The notes beneath the pieces are model-generated. The model was not told the DNA's origin and ran no database searches. It was given only the letters and a program-made list of their open reading frames with translations. Below are positions 10,101 to 24,685 of a stretch of DNA of 64,000 bases, piece after piece (positions within the stretch are counted from its first letter, which is position 1; each line of letters begins with the position of its first letter). Where the stretch lies: assembly GCF_036669915.1 (NCBI RefSeq), contig NC_089321.1:10557414-10621413 (forward strand), read 5' to 3'. The stretch is from Pocillopora verrucosa (Eukaryota; Cnidaria; Anthozoa; Scleractinia; Pocilloporidae). Made by a program: the position numbers and the translations under genes.

Positions 10101-13100
10101 AACCCTGAGTCGTGAAAACGCTTACCTACCCGAGGGCAGTGTTTCATTCTCTCGAGTAAGTTAATCAGTTGTTTTTTTTTTTTTCTTTTTTTTCATTCTA
10201 AAAAACAAACAAATCAAAGAGGAGGTGAATCGCTATCTGTCAGGGCTAAAACTAATTAGGTATCGTTTCACAATGCTTCAGTGATGATTTTCTGGATTGA
10301 AGCAACTTGAAAAAAAGGCTACTCTTGAAGAAGGTGTTAAATGTGTGGGTTTGCGCACATGTGTGTGCTAATGAGCGGAGGAGGCATTATTAACGCATGC
10401 GCTGTTGGCATATGTCACATGCTGTCAAGTGAAAACATGATAATATCTCTGTCAAAAATTTAAGATAATTTAGACATATTTTCAAACATATGTTTCTTTG
10501 GCAGATATTTTACCCCAGTGACGTTTTCAGTAACTAAATTTGCGTATTTCCCCAAATTTCGCAAGCTTTATTCACACTAGATACAATGGAAAACCACAGA
10601 ACCAATTATTAATGGTTAGAAAAGTTTCTAGAAAAATATTTCCTTTCTCCCTCGAGTAAGAAAACCATGCGTCATTCCATCTAACAAACTAACAACAATT
10701 TATTTACATACGTAAGCCAAATTTATTTCGATCCAGAAACTAGGGAATCCTGATTTAATTTTCACTTAGAGTCTTTGGGAAATTTTACATAGCACCGTAA
10801 GAGTTTGTACCGGAAACAAAACTGAACAATTCTGAAAATTGACGAAGGTAGATCGACCGAAAATTGTCTTTTATCATGGAGCAGTCGCCTTCCTAGTATT
10901 CCGTGTCAGACAATTGAAGACTCTTGCCAAGTCTTTACCTAAGCTATTTTTAAAAAACAAAATCTTTCTAATAATCTAAAAAAAGAAATTAAGAATTGTA
11001 TCCTAAGTTAGGTCACTGCTCAAAAGTTGTTTCCTTTATCAAAATATTTTTCACATAATTTTTTTTTCACCTAATGAATTCGATAAGGAGAAAAAAATTC
11101 ACTCTTACAGCATAAGATAATGTATCTTTTGGCAAATGACCATACACCTTGAAAAAATAAAAAACATTGTAGACATTTTTAATCAAAGAATTTACATGAA
11201 AATTTAAAAAAGGATAAGAAACAAATTAAAGACGGACAATTCTAGGCGTGGAAGTCGAAAGGAAGGAAACTGTTAATTTCTCCTGTTACAAGCCCGTCAA
11301 GAAGAGGAAATTTCTTTCCAACGAGAACGTGAGATTTAGTTTCCCGTGCGCCAGCTCTGCTACATGGGGTGCTTCGATCCAATAAAACTGATTCTGTTGG
11401 AAAGCATGCAAGATTCTTGTAACACCTACTTCATCGAGAATTTCGCCCACGTTTCCCCACCTAATATACTTAATAATCTGTTACCTCGATCGCAGGTTCC
11501 CTCTCTCCCTCTCCTTTGTTAGCACAGGGCCCTGGGAACCAAGTTTGCAGTGCAAGAAATCGACACGAGCTAATTCTGTCGGTGCTATATAATTATTTAC
11601 TTTTAAAATCTGATATTTCAAGCAGATTTCTGGGAAAAGAGGGAAATGGAAACTATCTTAAGTCAATGCTATTTTGAAAACATATTAATGATAGAAAATA
11701 CACGAGTGATAAAGTGAAAGCTAGTTCCGCTAGTGATAAGATAATATCCTAGGGCTATGCTCCAATTTGAGTTCACTTATTTGAAACTAAAGGCTATTCG
11801 CAGAGATTTTAACTTCATTTCCGCTTTTTTTTTTTTTTTTCCCTGTGCCTTGCCAGGTGAATAATTCTTTTTCACCCATTTTTAAGTCAATATATGAAAC
11901 AAGATATATTATTTCAAGCCTTAGATAAATTTTTAGGTGTGTGGAAGATATGATCAACGGACTGTATCGAAAAGTCCGTGCTTATAAATCATAGAGTTAT
12001 TTTAACTCACATTTGATTCACTTTTTGATTATTGTATAAATTCCATGCAAATGAAAAGCTGTTTTCGATACGATCGAGGAAGTGTAGATATCTTCTCAAC
12101 GAGATTTCGATAAAGTCGTACTTTACCAAGTGCTCGACGCCTGTTTGACAAAGATAAAGTTTACACTTTACTGTGGATATGATATGACATTCTTAAGATT
12201 AAAACTGTAGGTTATCTACAGCTAAGTGTTCTGTCGACAATTACACTCAATTGTAACATACTTTTTTTAATTCTTTACATTTTGCGACGAAATTGTATAA
12301 CTGATGACTGACAGGAAGCTTTCTGCTGTTATTATGTTGAAAACACTATTGAAGAGTCCAAGTTTGTTTTCAGCGTCAAATGATATCTTATTTGAAGAGC
12401 ATGTTTACTATATTCTTTAATGTCTGGTCTTTCTTTTGAACGCCAGCTTTGACCTCCTGTCGACACCGGAAAAATAAACAAATGAATGAAATCGGTAAAT
12501 GGAACACTTTGACACTGAATGAAAACCTCTTACGACGTGAATGCATGATTTTTTTTTCTGTCAAAATACCGCTTTTTCAAATATTCGTCTTCTATATCGG
12601 TCGCCAAAAGCTCCGTGGCTTACGCGTATTAAGTCAAACCGTCAACGGTTTAATTGAAGAAAACCCCTTGAGTTTGCGGTATTCAAATAATGCACATATG
12701 ATGATGCAATTGAAATAGAAAAACACGAATAATAAAGGTTATTAGGGCAACATTGATGACTATTTAGAGCTATTCTTGCTCTTGGAAAACTTGAACAGTT
12801 CTTAAAACGTTACAATCATGAGAAAAGATGAAATTAGTATACATTGCAATTAACAAATCTGTGGCAATTTTAAAAAGAGAAGGTTTTCTTGGTGAGAAAG
12901 AAAAAAAATAAAAAACATAAATTAGTAAGGGCTTTGCTAGTAATCCTCTCAATATTTTAAATTAAAAGAAATTTACCAACGCGATTACAATCCTTGAGAG
13001 TTAGCTTGGTTCTGAAATTTCGATTGTTGGACGAATATCTAACAAATTTTAATCAAGTACGTGTCTCTTGCTGTTCTTTAACTAAAAACACACAGTCACA

Positions 13101-15800
13101 TTCAGTTCCGCTTTGAGAAAGATTCGTGGTCATTGAAAAAAATCAAACTCTTAACTTTTTTTTTTTTTTAAGTAAGAGGCGTTTTGAAATTGAAAGCATT
13201 GCGAAGGCTAAGAACATTGAAATGTCTTATGTGGGCGAGTTAGTAGGGCTTCGTATTTCAGCGAGGATATTGGATACCGGGAAAAACACAGCTGAATTGT
13301 ATCGTTTCAAAACGAAAAAATGTATATAACGGAAAGTTACAAATACCATGAAAGGCCTTAAGAAAATTATATACCACTGTTTGAATTTATCTAAGGCTTT
13401 GAAGTATATCATTATCCTCATTTCGTTTCAAAAAACATCGTAAAACCAACTGGTCAATTCAAACTTAAAAGATCCGCTTGAACAAAAACCATGCCGGTGC
13501 GTATTTTAATCACCATGTTTTTTAGTTGAAATAAAATGTATTTCATAGAACATTGACTTCGATAGTCTTTAAACAAAAGTTGAGTAAGTTCGAATACATG
13601 AGCAGAGTATTCAAGTAGTGACTTTTAGTCGATTTGTATAGAGTTCGCGTCTTCAACAAATGTCAATTATAAGCACAAATGTGACTATAAGCTAAAATTA
13701 AAGAGTAAAACTTCACGGGTTGAAACTTGCGTCTATTAAACTAAATGTATATCTAAACTAAAAACTTACTGTTTCTTTTTCAACAAAGGTTTGAAGATTT
13801 CCGTCACGTTTCACTCGTCTGGCATTCAGAGTGGTATAGTCCGCTTTGATTTAAGCCGCGAGTTAAGATCCCCCTTTAGTTGGTTTCAAAGAGTAAACAA
13901 ATTTGTACATGTCAGCTGCTCTCTGTTAAACGCGGTGGCTCTCGGACATCCGTTTCGTGGTTTGTGGTAATGCATGTAATAGTATCCTGACAGTAGAAAT
14001 TTGGTTTTTCTCGCATCTATTATGCCAGTATTGTTTCAATGTTACGCCAAAGGAAACACGTAAGAGAGAGTTGTTTGTTCCCAATTGTAATCCTGTTTTA
14101 CAAATTCTCGATGTTTTCATTTTCCCACCCCGTGCAAACTAAATAAGAACTACCTCAAATAGGTAGTCTCTCGAGATGCACAAATGTTAAAACAAATGTA
14201 GATAAAACAATAGTAAAGTTTTACTTTATTGATTAAGTTCCATTGATTTGGACACTAAAACTGATAAAATTATTGACACCGCGTCCGATATGACCTATTA
14301 TCGCACCAAAGCGGATACAATAATAAAAAGAACGAAATTATCAGCATTTCTATCACAGGGCCAGGAGAAGGCCTGTTTTCCGATGAAGGTTTCACCGTGC
14401 ACTATCCGTTAAATCAGTATTTTATTCAGCGAACAATTAATTCTCATTTGAAAAATGATTTGAAAGTATTTTCAGTCTATAACTCTGTAACACTGTAGTA
14501 CAAGTGTAGCACTTTGCTTTTGACTTACATTAAACACGTCTTACACACAGTCTCAACAAAATGCAATTTACTAGGACAATTTCTCTATTTCGCCGCAGGC
14601 AATGAAGTTATAATGAAACTTCTGCAGGCGTAACTGGAACGTTTTCAACTTGATTCAAATCGTATTTCGGTCATCAAAATTGAGACCCACTTACAATTAA
14701 TTGGCAACAAAGTTGTAACTGATTTATTGAACTTGTAGTGTTAAGTCTTCGCGGCCTTGTATTTCGAGTGGTTTTAAAAGATAAAAAATCTCGATATGGC
14801 TAAGCTCTCTTCAGTTTCGACAATCCCTTTTCAAGTTTTTTAAAAGTCAATTGTCTCACGCAATATTATTCAGTTTGTAAGTGAAAAAATATCAGATATA
14901 CTTAATTTACTGATTGTTAACTCGCACGGAGACTTCAAAAAGTAAGAATCGACGGGACTAAGGTTAAACCATCTTCTTCCAATTTGACTAAGTGAAAATC
15001 TCGATCGGAATTAGCCGCATTGAGGCTCTCACCAATCAAATCATTTAATCATTTTTCTTCATAGTGCCGCACATAACACTAGATAATTCTCATAGGTAAG
15101 TATTGCATCTCCTATTTACACGTAAGAAAATTTACTCTTTCTGTTTTTGTGCGCCTAGTAAGAGAAAACAGTACAAAGCAAAAGGAATCAGTAGAGGGAG
15201 CCCGGTCAGTTTGTGGGGTTATGACTGCACAGACAAGTAATACAAGGCCAGATCAATTAATTCAAACGCCGTAATTCTCATGGGCCGCGCAACAGGCGCA
15301 ATAAATGGCGTGCAAGGAAGTGATAGTTCGGCATCGGAAACAACCCCCGCTATGCGTCCGGCACAATTTCGATTCAAACTTGATCTAATGCATCCATTTT
15401 ATCATTTTCACTCAATACGGCAACATCAGAAGAACAGAGTTTAAGACAGGTGCACCTTTGCAAGGGCGCGGCTAGTAGAAGGGGTTCCCCTAGATCCACC
15501 CCTCCTATTTAAATAATCTGGTATATCCCACGATGCCAGGAGGTTACCAGTGCAGCCCCCTTTCTTTTTTACCAAAAAAAAAACCACCTATGCGCCTGTT
15601 TAGTTCTCAGTGAGATTTTTTTCTGCATACCGATGTAAAATATAGTGTAATTCGCAAATGAGGAGCCTTAGGGGTCCAGTAATCATTTACCAGGGCGAAG
15701 TGGGTTAATGGGAGGGGGGGTGGAGGAATTTTCTCCCCTCCCCCCCCCCACAGCTAAAATCTCAATCCCCCTTCCCTTTCCAGGCGATGAATAATGTCTA
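7165..15800. other. gene-poor stretch, nothing supported
   Basis: About 8.6 kb of AT-rich sequence with poly-T/poly-A tracts and scattered open frames under 100 codons. None shows a recognisable domain, a signal peptide with a splice partner, or a consistent exon chain. A TCGAG/TTCGAG-rich patch lies at 7930-8070. An open stretch of about 50 codons ending near 11385 is noted among the findings. Confidence 0.5.
7930..8075. repeat. GTTCGAG-type diverged repeat
   Basis: Two imperfect units share AATTGATTT(T/C)GG(A/T)TCGA, an AAG(C/T)(C/T)CG(G)-like block, and GTTCGAG. They are separated by about 90 bp (roughly 7930-7965 and 8027-8070). Probably a fragment of a dispersed repeat. No coding potential. 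Confidence 0.4.
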
Positions 15801-15802
15801 TG

Positions 15803-15881
15803 TAAGTTGAAAATGTAATTTGGCCTTCGTAGAGAGTTTCTAAGCTGACATTTCTAGCTTTAGCCCTTCGTCAGATCGACC
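15803..15881 (+). mobile_element. fragment of GTTGATAATGTAAATTGG foldback element
   Basis: Matches the left arm and middle of the elements at 27830-27992 and 56403-56568: a GTTGAAAATGTAATTTGGCC block, AGAGTTTCTAAGCTGACATTTC, and TTAGCCCTTCGTCAGA. The right arm is missing. Confidence 0.6.
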
Positions 15882-15974
15882 GTCTAAGTGCGATTTTTGC
15901 CGCAACGGAATGAACCTGAAAGAGGAGTGGAAACCTGGAAGGAGGCCCGTGGATGCTTCCAGATGTGCCACGGG

Positions 15975-16004
15975 TTTCATACCCGTAATTCGATGGGTAT
16001 GAAA
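15975..16004. repeat. perfect 10-bp inverted repeat with 10-base loop
   Basis: TTTCATACCC at 15975-15984 pairs with GGGTATGAAA at 15995-16004. It lies about 200 bp upstream of the TOMM7 start, so it may be in the 5' UTR or promoter. Role unknown; it may be chance. Confidence 0.4.
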
Positions 16005-16209
16005 GAAGCCGAAAAAAACTTTCTAAGCTTCTGTCTCGCTCTAAACCATGAAATTTTTCACAGTCCTGCTGGGTACCCTGTGGTTCGACTTAGCAGCCAC
16101 ACTTGCGTAAAGCCTTCTGGGTCAACTCGCTATCTTTGAGAATAGCAGCAACGATACCTTGTTCATAATCCATTTATAACAACCTTTGAAACTCATCTTT
16201 TTGCTAAAA

Positions 16210-17241
16210 ATGGTTAAGATGAGGCCAGAAACGAAGAAGAGGGTCCAGACTGTCATAAAATTTAGCAAGACAGCATTTCATTGGGGTTTTATCCCGCTGA
16301 TTATATATCTGGGTACGTTAACTCACGTATCTGCAGCATAGCTCGTATTTGGTCATATTTCCCGGGACTAAATTGTGCTAAATGATATTAGAAATAACTA
16401 TAAGATATAGAAGGTACTTACTAGAGCTCGATCTCGTCTCTTTTCAGGACTAAAGCAGGGTGGAGAGCCTGGAATGCCAGAACCAACTTTGTTAAGGTAA
16501 ACCAGTTTGTGGAGATCACTAACCACGTGTGAAGAACACCGTAGCTTAAAGGCTTTGGTGTAACTTGTTGAGTGTTTCCGGGAATAATTTCTGCTCTCTT
16601 TTCCTCATTTTTGGGGTTGATTTGCTCGTACGTCACCCAATTTTATTGTTCACAAACAGTACTTAAAGTTAGTCATATGATTTATAAAACATGTGTTATT
16701 TGACCGATGTTTATAAAGCTCTATTTTAGGTAGCGTTTTTCTCTGATTGAGTAATTTGAATTTCTGATTGAGTAATTTCCATCGGCTTGATACGTTTTAG
16801 GTAAGAATATCGACAATCATTTAATGGTCCAACGGGTGTTTAACTAGTCACTGACTATTTATGTTACTAACAGACGTCATAATGTGGGTAGGAACAAAAA
16901 AGAGGTGCAGCAGAGTGTGTCACCGATGTTCTTATCACATTTTGAGGTCATCTGTGACCTACTACTGAGCAGACTTACAGCAACATGGCATCTATTTGTG
17001 CTCTATATTTTATAAAGAAGCTAAACCTGTTGTTGTTCTTGTCATCCATGGGTGCATCTTCTGGTAGATTATAAGCAAGAACCAATCAACATGCAGATAT
17101 AATTCAGCTTATTATATATTTTAATGTATTCAGCTCCACAACACCCAAGCTCCAAGTATTACCATGCCATCTACTTGTCGTAAAAAAAAAAAGAGAAATT
17201 TGAATTTTTTTTTTTTCATTGTCAGTCTTCTTTGGGCTTAA
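16210..17241 (+). CDS. TOMM7: mitochondrial import receptor subunit TOM7
   Basis: Three coding exons, 16210-16312, 16448-16496 and 17226-17241, give 55 residues, the same length as human TOM7. The frame is kept at both junctions. The protein starts MVKMRPETKKRVQ. It has a single membrane segment around FHWGFIPLIIYLG and then the family signature GEPGMPEPTLL, ending SLLWA. The WGFIP, PGMPEPT and SLLW blocks are diagnostic. TOM7 is a small tail-anchored subunit of the outer-membrane TOM complex. It modulates assembly of the complex and, in mammals, helps stabilise PINK1. The last exon has only 16 coding bases, so simple open-frame scans miss this gene. An AATAAA at 17416 is the likely polyadenylation signal. 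Confidence 0.95.
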
Positions 17242-17415
17242 ATCAAGACACAGCTGTGAAGTTTATGACAGTCAAGAACAAGGTCTATGGGTTTACTCAG
17301 CTGATGCAATGTGTGGATTTTAACAGAAACTATTTCAAGCTGATGACAAAACACAATGCTCTAATGTATCATATGTCTACAGTGAAATAACACTGGAAAA
17401 CATGTTTGGCTTGAA

Positions 17416-17421
17416 AATAAA
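17416..17421 (+). terminator. polyadenylation signal of TOMM7
   Basis: AATAAA, 175 bases after the TOMM7 stop codon, followed by an AT-rich and then GT-containing stretch. Confidence 0.6.
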
Positions 17422-17803
17422 TGTACAAAATAATTGTGTATTGGGTTGTTAGTCTTTGAGCTATTTCAGGATATGAGCCTGCTTTGGATGTTTTTTTTTC
17501 TGCAGTACTTTGTCATCCCTTTTTATCTAGGAGAAATATGTGAACTCTGAGGAAAGAAAAGATCAGTTCATCTGAATGATCTTCATCATTGTTGTAAAAT
17601 TTTAAATATCATGAGCCAGACAGTGAGAAAAACAAGACAATGGAACCAAGACATGTTTGTTTCACATAGTGACAGTAGAGATTTCTTAATGAACACTGTT
17701 GGATCAAAGCTAAAAATTAAAATACCCATCACAGGGTTTAATAAAGTAGATACAGTGATTGCAAAATGCCACTCTTGACCCTCACAATAGCAAGATCTCA
17801 ATA

Positions 17804-18017
17804 TTAACCCTTTACACTCTAACATCAGTATTCATATTCTCTGCACTGATCTCTCTACATTCATGTGATAACAACAAAGAGAATTTATTTGACATTATTC
17901 AGGAGCTTTTTAAACTGGTGATCATTTCCTGTATTCTCATGATATTTACACTTGATTCAAGGGTTATACTGCAAGGTGCAATTAGAAGCCAGTCACATTT
18001 AAGGTTGAATTGGTTAA
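17804..18017 (+). repeat. ~210-bp repeat, family B
   Basis: Begins TTAACCCTTTACACTCTAAC and ends near GAATTGGTTAA. The interior has CAGTATTCATATTCTCTGCA and TGATCATTTCCTGTATTCTC blocks. Short open frames on both strands here are accidents of the repeat. Related copies lie at 18551, 38049 and 62345. Confidence 0.75.
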
Positions 18018-18550
18018 TGCTCACAACTATCTGCTTTAAATTTCCATTTTTGTACAGAGAATTCTGAGTTTGATCAATAGTCTTCTTACTTCTCATCCCA
18101 TCCCTGCTGGACAATTGATCCACTAATGGTTGTAAGGGAAAAACATTTTGATAAATGTCAGAAACAAGTATACAACTTTTAAGTACTTTTCAGTAACAAC
18201 TGAACCAAAGAAAATTCAGTATAAAGTAATTATTCCATGGAATGTGCACTCGGACAACTTTTATAGGTTGTGAGGCAACAAAAAAAAGGAATGAGTGAGC
18301 GCAGTGGTTTGTGCACACTTTCCATGGTATGTTTTTGTTTCATACTTACTGAGATCTACTCTGCCAATATCTACACTGTCAAGATCTACATTGTAACATA
18401 CAAAGCAAACAAATGTGAAAATACATTGCTCATCTAATCAGAGACACAAACAAAACTGACTTCAGTGTAAATCTCATGATGCATGTAATAAATCTGATTA
18501 CAACTGAAAGAGGTAAGAATTACTCAAGTTAATTTGTTAGTGTATTCGAA

Positions 18551-18782
18551 TGCTGCTGGGCATTTTCCTGTTGAAGCCATCTCTATGCTACCAGCAGTAT
18601 GCATATTCTCCATTCTGTCCTCTGTAAATTTCCTTAGTTTCTGACAAAGAAAATTTGTTTAACAGTCAAGTGCTTCCTAAGTTGATCACTTTCTTTCTTC
18701 TTGTGACTTTAACATTTGATTCAGCGGTGAAACCGCAACAAGAACTCAGATGTCAGTCACTCTTTGAGGTCAAAAGGCTAAA
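18551..18782 (+). repeat. ~210-bp repeat, family B, diverged
   Basis: Shares GCATATTCTCCATTCTGTCC, GAAAATTTGTTTAACAGTCA and TCAGTCACTCTTTGAGG blocks with family B. The ends are degraded. Confidence 0.6.
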
Positions 18783-19108
18783 ACTATGTTGAAGTTTGCG
18801 GAGGAAGATATTGTATTTGCTTTTTCAGATTTCAAAAATGGAAAGTTGAAACTTTTTACAGTTCCAATGAGAACATATCTTTTAACCCTGGAAGGTTGCA
18901 TCCTTTAAATCTACTGTGGAAAAAACAACACATTGAGGACCATGAGAAAAAGGAACACAATTTAATTTATTAGAACTAGCAAAATGACATTAACAAATTA
19001 ATGTTGCCTAAAGTGCTAGGATGTTAGATGAGTCATGTCATGTGTAACTATGGCAAGAAAAGCCAGCCTCATCTACTTTGTAAGCTGTTCCCTCTTCATT
19101 AACAAAAT

Positions 19109-19244
19109 GGATCAATATCAGTATCTGAACTGCCCACCTACCCCTCCCCTAATCCAACATCAACCTTAAGTTGTTGTCAATTGACTGTTGTTAAGTTAGG
19201 GGAGGGGTAGGTGGGCAGTTGCACAGATACTGATATTGATCCAA
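19109..19244. mobile_element. foldback MITE with 8-bp target duplication, copy 2
   Basis: 136 bp with the same arms as the element at 7055-7164 (GGATCAATATCAGTATCTG to CTGATATTGATCC) and a longer central loop. Flanked by perfect 8-bp direct repeats AACAAAAT at 19101-19108 and 19245-19252. The two copies have unrelated flanks, which shows independent insertion. Confidence 0.92.
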
Positions 19245-19420
19245 CAAAATTTCCATCATCTTGCTGGCAAGAATTTGGCTTTTCCTTGGATCATTACCTG
19301 GATATTTTCAAGTCTAAGATGATGGTTTTTCAAATGGGTCTTAAAAAGAAAAGCTTACAAATGACTGGATTGCAAAACCATGTCACTGTAAAAGATTTTA
19401 ACCCCTTATGGATGTTAAAG

Positions 19421-19613
19421 GGTTAACTACCATGAGTGACCAAGACAGAATTTTTCCTTAAAAAATATTTATACAACATCAACCAGATAGGTAATGAGAA
19501 TAAAGAAAAACATCAATTTGGGAATAACTAATTGATCCAAACTGAACTAATATTATAATTGTATGGTTGACAGGGAGACTTACAAATTTGATGTGGGAGT
19601 TAAATGGTTAACT
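19421..19613 (+). repeat. ~200-bp repeat, family C
   Basis: Carries the family C blocks CCATGAGTGACCAAGACAGA, GGTAATGAGAATAAAGAAAA and ACTAATTGATCCAA, ending in GGGAGTTAAATGGTTAA. Its right end runs directly into a family A copy. Confidence 0.7.
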
Positions 19614-19812
19614 CCTAAGATTTGTTAGTGAATTGTACCCTCAAGATGTTACAAATTCCCTGTAAATTAGATACAAGACTTTAGGGTTGGATCAAGACAA
19701 CAACTTCTACCTGATCAGTTTGAGTATTCTCATTAATTACTGTTTGTTGGATAATGTATGGATTTTTGGAGGGGAGGTACATGTTAATCACTTCTTGGAG
19801 TTTAAGGGTTAA
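19605..19812 (+). repeat. ~210-bp repeat, family A
   Basis: Starts TTAAATGGTTAACTCCTAAG and ends CTTGGAGTTTAAGGGTTAA. Interior blocks are TCAAGACAACAACTTCTACC and TGTTTGTTGGATAATGTATG. It abuts the family C copy to its left, sharing the TTAA-type end. Confidence 0.75.
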
Positions 19813-20943
19813 CATGTTATTTCTTGTTTTATTTCTACATTGCGCATAACATAGGCTCATAAAATAAACAAGTCTTTACTTACAAAGTACACACAATCCC
19901 TTGAGTTAAAACAAGTAGAATAAATGGTAGTTATTTCTAACATAATCAAAACTAGAACAAAATTATTTACCATGATTAGTTATCACCAGCCAGATTTGAG
20001 CACCAATAGGACAGTGAACGAGTCATGCTTGAAATTGGACAATGTATGCATCATGTCTATGTAATTGGACAGTGTGCGTGTAATGGCTGTACAAATGAAC
20101 AACATGCATGCTCTGTTGTCTCGCATTTCGCCAGGTTAACTGTTGTTTTTTTGCATGAAAATGTATAACATTAAAAATTAATTTGAGTCTAAAATTTTGC
20201 CATAGTTTTGATTAATTGGTAACAGGACTTTGTTTCATCCAATTGTCTTTAATAATACTCTAATAACAAGTTGGATTCTCACTTCCTGCTTGTCCAATTT
20301 CACTACTCACTTGTACAGTAACAGACTTAATTGAACTCCACTCAGTCCTATTATCATCACTTGCCATCCAAAGCTACATTTATATTCCTTAATCTCAAAA
20401 ACAGGATCTATTGTACAAGGTTGTATTTCTTTTAAAATCATAAAATGCCCTGCTTTTCTTTGACCCTTTCCTGGTCCTCTTTGCTGTTATCATTGACATA
20501 AGATTGAGAAATGGCTCAAAAATAATATAGAATCAATTAGGAAATAAAGGTATTTTTTTCCCTTGTCATTCTTAAATATATTATTTCCAGTCATTTTCAG
20601 GGATAAAGATGGCACACACCACAACTTTCAAGGCCTGGAAAATTATAATGTAGAATTCCTTAACTTTCAAAGGTATCATTGACATCATAAACCCTGAACT
20701 AGCTATTGTTGTGTTGTTGTTAAAAAGTATCCAAAAATAAACAAAACAGATGCTGAGAACATCAAAGCAAACAAACTTGTGCCTCATGTGTCCTTCTGAC
20801 TTGACGTAAAAACCTTTCCATGCAATTTGTATAGTCTTGTTGCAGATTAGGTGGAACAGTGATAAGCCTATACAGCAACTGATTTCAGATAGTTTTTACA
20901 AACATCAAGCTGCCAAATAAAAAGATGATGGGTAAAAACTCCC

Positions 20944-24685
<3,742 letters not shown>

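Noticed and set aside
17586..18123. Overlapping open frames on both strands
   Set aside because: They fall on and beside a family B repeat.
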